Source: Bacillota bacterium (GTDB taxonomy: Bacteria; Bacillota; Negativicutes; Sporomusales; Sporomusaceae). Taken from it: a DNA stretch of 8,297 nt. Positions 4,748 to 8,297 of this stretch are shown piece after piece. Under the pieces are notes generated by a model that made no database searches, was not told where the DNA came from, and worked only from the letters and a program-made list of their open reading frames with translations. Where the stretch lies: assembly GCA_023388195.1 (NCBI GenBank), contig JAEWGR010000170.1, positions 1-8,297 of the forward strand, read 5' to 3'. Made by a program: the position numbers and the translations under genes. Position 1 is the stretch's first letter, and each line of letters begins with the position of its first letter.

Positions 4748-6355
4748 TTATCCCTGGGCAATATATTTATCCAGCTCAAGCTGGAAACCTGCCAAGCCGA
4801 CTCGTTGAACAAACTGATTAAAATGTTCGCCGGGTAATTTTCCGGTTGTAAAAAACACAGCAAGGCTTTCAATTGCTTTCGCTGCGTGATCAGCGGGAAC
4901 GCTGCCCTTAAGCTTGACGCTGAAAGCAGCCTGGGGCCCCAATTTTCCGCCAAGCGAGAACACAAAGGCCTCTGTCAGCTGATCGCCCACTTTTGCCATG
5001 ACTCCCTGCAGACCAATATCGGCAACCTGCTGCTGGGCACAGGAATTTACACAACCACTAATATGGAGCACAAGGGGTTCCGCCAGTTTCACCTGTTTAT
5101 CCAGATAGGCAAGAATAGCTGCCGCTCTTTGCTTGGTTTCGGCAATGCCAAGCGGGCAAAATTGCGTACCGGTGCAGCAGACGGCCCGGGCCGTAAACGG
5201 TGCGGGGAATGGAGTCAGCCGCGTCAATACGGGTTCCGCAAGCAACTTTTCCACCTGCCCATCAGGAATGTTAAGTACCATTATATTCTGCGCGTTGGTT
5301 GTGCGCAGTGAACCATCGCCATATTGTTCGGCAAGGGCTGCCAATTGTTCCATCTCGCCGGCATCCAAACGCCCCAGCGGTATGCTTAAGCCAACATAAT
5401 TAAGACCGGCCTGTTTCTGTTTGTTGACGCCATACAGGCACCCGGCATTCCAGTCAACGGTTAAATCCCGGCCGCCCGCAGCCAGTTGTCCTGTCAGTTT
5501 AACAACTTCCTCGCGGAACTTATGAATACCCCAGTCTTGTAACAGGAATTTCAGCCTGGCGTGATTGCGTTTTTCCCGGTAACCGTAATCGCGGAAGATG
5601 GCAGCCACGGCCTTGGCTACAGTCAACACCTGCTCTGGCCGGACAAAGATATTTAGCGGCACCGCCATACTTGGCTGGGCTGACAGACCACCACCAACAA
5701 GGACATTGAATCCCAGCACTTTTTCCCCAGCCAGTTCTTTTTCAGCCGGGGTAAAGGATAAATCGTTGATTTCAGCGTGTACCGGATTATGAATACTACC
5801 GGAAATGGACATCTTGAATTTACGGGGGAGATTGGAAAAATCTCTGTTATTATGAAAAAAATCCGATACCTGTTGTAAAATAGGGGCCGCATCAATTACT
5901 TCTTCCGGATCATACCCTGCCACCGGATTGCCTACAATCGTACGAGGACAGTCGCCAGCAGACTCCAGGCAGCTTAAACCAGCCTTCTCCAGCCTGTCAA
6001 AGATATCAGGTAAATATTCTACGCGAATCCAGTGCAGCTGGATAGCATGCCTTGTAGAAATATCCAGGAGGCTGCGGCCATAGTCACGGGCCAGGCTGCC
6101 TAATACCCTGGCCTGGGCAGAGGTCAGCACCCCGCCCGGGACTTTTACCCGCAGTAAAAAGAAGCCTGCTTCTTTAGGCCGGGATATATACAGCCCGAGC
6201 CATTTAAGCAGATCAAAATCTTTTTCTTCAATAGCATCAAAACCAAGTTTCGCAAAACGTTCGATGTCGTTGACTATATCCAAGCCGTCTTTTTCGAGCT
6301 TGATTAATTCAACCTTGTTCAACTTGTCCAATTGCCGGGCCCAAGCCTGTTCCAT
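4748..6355 (-). CDS. Siroheme/[4Fe-4S] nitrite or sulfite reductase (ferredoxin-type)
   Basis: This cytoplasmic enzyme of 535 residues carries out six-electron reduction of nitrite to ammonium or sulfite to sulfide. It has the two-fold repeat of the family. The first ferredoxin-like half-domain is near 55-115 (GFFLLRVKVPGG, STRHAIQLHWI). The first siroheme domain carries R102, R138 in GDCPRT, and K179 and K181 in LPRKFK, matching the anion-binding Arg/Lys set of this family. A second half-domain (about 318-365) contains RTTNAQNIMVLNI. The cluster motif is C394-X5-C400 and C435-X3-C439 (CTGTQFC and SGCVNSC), where the last Cys would bridge cluster and siroheme. GGGAGGG lies 9 bases before the ATG. 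No NADPH-flavoprotein partner gene is present, so ferredoxin is the likely donor. The nearby cysK favours sulfite, but nitrite cannot be excluded. Confidence 0.92.
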   Translation of the reverse strand: MEQAWARQLDKLNKVELIKLEKDGLDIVNDIERFAKLGFDAIEEKDFDLLKWLGLYISRPKEAGFFLLRVKVPGGVLTSAQARVLGSLARDYGRSLLDISTRHAIQLHWIRVEYLPDIFDRLEKAGLSCLESAGDCPRTIVGNPVAGYDPEEVIDAAPILQQVSDFFHNNRDFSNLPRKFKMSISGSIHNPVHAEINDLSFTPAEKELAGEKVLGFNVLVGGGLSAQPSMAVPLNIFVRPEQVLTVAKAVAAIFRDYGYREKRNHARLKFLLQDWGIHKFREEVVKLTGQLAAGGRDLTVDWNAGCLYGVNKQKQAGLNYVGLSIPLGRLDAGEMEQLAALAEQYGDGSLRTTNAQNIMVLNIPDGQVEKLLAEPVLTRLTPFPAPFTARAVCCTGTQFCPLGIAETKQRAAAILAYLDKQVKLAEPLVLHISGCVNSCAQQQVADIGLQGVMAKVGDQLTEAFVFSLGGKLGPQAAFSVKLKGSVPADHAAKAIESLAVFFTTGKLPGEHFNQFVQRVGLAGFQLELDKYIAQG

Positions 6356-6382
6356 TTTTGAATTCCCTCCCTAGTCTTACTT

Positions 6383-6424
6383 AAAAGAAAAAAGGCCAAA
6401 GTTCACCACAATGAACTTGGCCTT
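6383..6424 (-). terminator. Intrinsic terminator between the EmrB-type exporter and the reductase
   Basis: On the minus strand AAGGCCAAGTTCA (6412-6424) pairs with TGAACTTTGGCCTT (6392-6405), with one bulged base and a 6-base loop. It runs into TTTTCTTTTAA. It is a strong terminator about 80 bases after the exporter stop, but only 28 bases before the reductase ATG. That leaves no room for a reductase promoter downstream of it. Confidence 0.9.
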
Positions 6425-6448
6425 CAGTTTTCTGATCAGCATATACCT

Positions 6449-6477
6449 AAAATAACAGATTTTTAGTAATTTGTAAA
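6449..6477 (-). promoter_or_regulatory. Possible promoter for the siroheme reductase, upstream of a terminator
   Basis: TTTACA (6472-6477) and TATTTT (6449-6454) are spaced by 17 bases on the minus strand, in the AT-rich gap after the exporter gene. The match is moderate: 5 of 6 at -35 and 4 of 6 at -10. Any transcript from here must pass the 6383-6424 terminator to reach the reductase. Confidence 0.45.
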
Positions 6478-6503
6478 GCATCTGCTCTTTCCGTGTTATG
6501 CCG

Positions 6504-8072
6504 CTAATTGACCTCTGCCACCACGGCCTTGACTGACTCAGCCTGCTTTTTCTCCTTTCTGGCATCGCGAATTAAAAGCGCCGGTACAATACCGCTAGCG
6601 CACAATACCGCAGTAATCAAAAACACATCGTCAAAGGCCAATACAGCCGCTTGTTTTGCCAGCATTCCTTTTAAAACGGTTACAGCCATCAGCTTGCCTT
6701 CACTAAGCGTAAAACCGTTGTGGACAAAATAGCCCTGCATTGTTGCAATTGTCTGGTTGGCTGCGTCAGAGGTTATGTTTAAGGAATTGCCATAAACAGC
6801 CGTATGAAAGGTAGTCCTGCTGTCAAGCAAGGTCCCCATGACAGCAACCCCCACACTGCCGCCAACATTCTTAAACAAATTGAATACCCCTGACCCAACT
6901 CCCAGTTTATCTTTAGGCAACGAACCCATAACCCCATTTGACAACGGCGACATGGTTAAGGCCAGCCCAACCCCCATAACAATAAGCCCCAGTGCAATAT
7001 AAGAATAAGGGGTTTTGTCATCAAGAAGCCGGAAAGAATAGAGGGCAGCAGCCATAATGGCCATACCGGCCGAAGCCGGAATCTTTGCCCCAAAACGATC
7101 TGCAAGACGCCCGCCTACCGGAGCAAGCACTACCATCGCCAGGGTGAGCGGCAGCATCGCTATACCGGCATGAATGGCGGTAAAACCTTGTATATTACGA
7201 AGATAAAACGGCAATAGGAATAAGCCGCCGTACATCGCCATAAAGGACAGAAAACCCACAATATTAGACATCGTAAATGTGGTGTTTTTAAATAGACCAA
7301 GATCAACCATCGGCTTATCCATATGGCTTTCCAGGAATAAGAATAGTCCCATTGAGAATACCGCCCCCATACTGAGGCTGACGATATACACGGAAGACCA
7401 CCCTTCTTTAGCGCCTTGATTGAGTACCAGCAGCAAACAGCTCAGGCTGACTACCAACAAGGCGCCCCCGATATAATCAACAGTAGCATCGGCATGCTCG
7501 GCCCTGGATTCCTGCAATACTTTTACACCCAGGAGAATACCGGCGACCGCAAACGGCAGGATAGAGTAGAAGATTAAATGCCAATCCAGATATTCAACAA
7601 TGGAACCGCCAATTGTGGGTCCAAGCGCACTGCCGGCAGCAGCCAGAGCTCCCCACAGCCCCAATGCTTTGCCGCGCTCTTGGGCCGGGAATGCCTCTGA
7701 AACCAGCGCCATCGCATTAGGAAAAAGGAGTCCGGCACCGATCCCCTGCACAATCCGGAAAACAATTAACACGGTACTGTTCCAGGATAAACCGATTAAC
7801 AGGGTAGCGGCTGTAAAAATGCAAAGACCGATAAGATACAACTTTTTACGGCCAAACTGGTCTCCTAATTTTCCTGTAATCGGCAGGATTGAGCCATAAG
7901 GCAGCATATATGCCAGCGATACCCAAACAACTGAATCCATAGTAAAACCAAAAACCTGCATAATATTGGGCAACGCAATATTAACCGAACTGCTCACATA
8001 GCCACTGAGCATGGTTCCCAGCGTAACAGTAAGTAGCACCAGATATTTATTAGGCGAAATAGTTTGTTCCAT
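6504..8072 (-). CDS. emrB: DHA2-family (EmrB/QacA type) 14-TM multidrug MFS transporter
   Basis: This inner-membrane drug:proton antiporter of 522 residues has the length and hydrophobic pattern of 14-TM DHA2 exporters. MFS motif A is GKLGDQFGRKK (67-77), followed by motif B RIVQGIGAG (106-114). The antiporter motif C, GALAAAGSALGPTIGG, spans 141-156. A second motif-A-like loop, GGRLADRFG, lies in the C-terminal half. The TM1 signature ends in VNIALPNI, but the acidic residue usual a few positions earlier in many DHA2 proteins seems to be replaced (V26 by my alignment). The tail is charged and cytoplasmic. I chose the ATG at 8070-8072 because AGAGGTG lies 6 bases upstream. An ATG 18 bases earlier overlaps the stop of the preceding gene (TAATG) but lacks its own Shine-Dalgarno sequence. 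It forms an operon with the EmrA-like adaptor gene. The substrate is unknown. Confidence 0.94.
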   Translation of the reverse strand: MEQTISPNKYLVLLTVTLGTMLSGYVSSSVNIALPNIMQVFGFTMDSVVWVSLAYMLPYGSILPITGKLGDQFGRKKLYLIGLCIFTAATLLIGLSWNSTVLIVFRIVQGIGAGLLFPNAMALVSEAFPAQERGKALGLWGALAAAGSALGPTIGGSIVEYLDWHLIFYSILPFAVAGILLGVKVLQESRAEHADATVDYIGGALLVVSLSCLLLVLNQGAKEGWSSVYIVSLSMGAVFSMGLFLFLESHMDKPMVDLGLFKNTTFTMSNIVGFLSFMAMYGGLFLLPFYLRNIQGFTAIHAGIAMLPLTLAMVVLAPVGGRLADRFGAKIPASAGMAIMAAALYSFRLLDDKTPYSYIALGLIVMGVGLALTMSPLSNGVMGSLPKDKLGVGSGVFNLFKNVGGSVGVAVMGTLLDSRTTFHTAVYGNSLNITSDAANQTIATMQGYFVHNGFTLSEGKLMAVTVLKGMLAKQAAVLAFDDVFLITAVLCASGIVPALLIRDARKEKKQAESVKAVVAEVN

Positions 8073-8085
8073 CCCCCCCACCTCT
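8073..8085 (-). promoter_or_regulatory. Ribosome binding site deciding the exporter start, with a G7 tract
   Basis: On the minus strand AGAGGTG is followed by six more G and then ATG, giving a tract of seven G directly before the start codon. The Shine-Dalgarno match and 6-base spacing favour the ATG at 8072 over the upstream ATG at 8090. Confidence 0.65.
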
Positions 8086-8089
8086 TTCA

Positions 8090-8297
8090 TTAACTAACAT
8101 GCACGTTTACTATCGCTGACATGCCCGGTTTTAGTGTATAGGCATCATTGACGGTAACCTTGATTTTAATCGGCAGTTTCTGAGTAACTTTAGTGTAATT
8201 GCCTGAGGTATTTTCTGTTGGAAGTAAGGCAAACTGTGATCCGGTTGCTGCCCCGATTTCACTGACCTCACCGCTAAATTTTCTACCGGGGTAAGCG
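8090..8297 (-). CDS. emrA: EmrA/HlyD-family membrane fusion protein, C-terminal fragment (5' end outside window)
   Basis: Only the last 68 codons and the TAA stop (8090-8092) are inside the window. The reading frame is open to the right edge. The fragment has the EmrA C-terminal pattern: GRKFSGEVSEIGAATGSQFA, then LLPTENTSGNYTKVTQKLPI, then the closing beta strands with LKPGMSAIVNV. In EmrAB-type pumps this adaptor spans the periplasm and docks the inner-membrane exporter to an outer-membrane channel. The stop lies 17 bases before the exporter ATG and overlaps an alternative exporter ATG as TAATG, so the two genes are almost certainly co-transcribed and translationally coupled. The assignment rests on a short but characteristic segment. 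Confidence 0.85.
   Translation of the reverse strand, partial: AYPGRKFSGEVSEIGAATGSQFALLPTENTSGNYTKVTQKLPIKIKVTVNDAYTLKPGMSAIVNVHVS

Noticed and set aside
4886..5311. Plus-strand open frame of 141 codons opposite the reductase
   Set aside because: It lies antisense to the conserved cluster-binding part of the reductase. The predicted product is low in recognisable structure.
6378..6480. ANTAR-type antitermination target or known riboswitch in the reductase leader
   Set aside because: The paired hexaloop hairpins of ANTAR targets are not present, and no known riboswitch core was recognised.
1..8297. CRISPR array, tRNA, rRNA, insertion sequence or phage attachment site
   Set aside because: No spaced direct repeats, cloverleaf-like segments, transposase or integrase motifs, or terminal inverted repeats with target duplications were seen on either strand.

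Overview
This 8.3-kb window looks like chromosomal DNA from a low-to-moderate GC Firmicute. The intrinsic terminators, strong purine-rich ribosome binding sites and sigma-A type promoters are Firmicute-like. It also holds two membrane-fusion adaptor genes of the kind that span a periplasm, one a predicted lipoprotein of the RND type and one EmrA-like. That pairing suggests a diderm Firmicute such as a Negativicute (Sporomusa/Pelosinus relatives). This placement is inference, not proof.

Layout. Positions 1-903 (minus) hold the N-terminal 301 codons of an RND-type efflux adaptor that runs off the left edge. A divergent regulatory region at 904-1060 separates it from a MerR-family regulator (1061-1903, plus). 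The efflux promoter there has the 19-bp spacer and central dyad typical of MerR-activated promoters. A hairpin-rich intergenic stretch (1904-2128) follows. Everything to its right is on the minus strand: cysK (2129-3064), an orphan branched-chain-amino-acid-type ABC substrate-binding lipoprotein (3313-4479), a siroheme nitrite/sulfite reductase (4748-6355), a 14-TM DHA2 drug exporter of EmrB type (6504-8072), and the C-terminal end of its EmrA-like adaptor (8090-8297, cut by the right edge).

How the genes work together. The left end is a self-contained drug-responsive efflux module: the MerR/GyrI-like sensor probably activates the divergent adaptor gene. The right end is a second efflux module, an emrAB-like operon. 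Between them are single-gene units separated by clear intrinsic terminators. The siroheme reductase and CysK could act in sequence (sulfite to sulfide to cysteine), although the reductase could equally be a nitrite reductase. Both genes have a recognisable promoter lying upstream of an intrinsic terminator, so conditional read-through is worth testing.

No tRNA, rRNA, CRISPR array, transposase or attachment site was seen. No intergenic stretch exceeds 300 bases. I found no clearly novel multi-gene system. The most interesting signals are regulatory: the MerR promoter, the terminator-containing leaders, and the cluster of inverted repeats behind the MerR gene.
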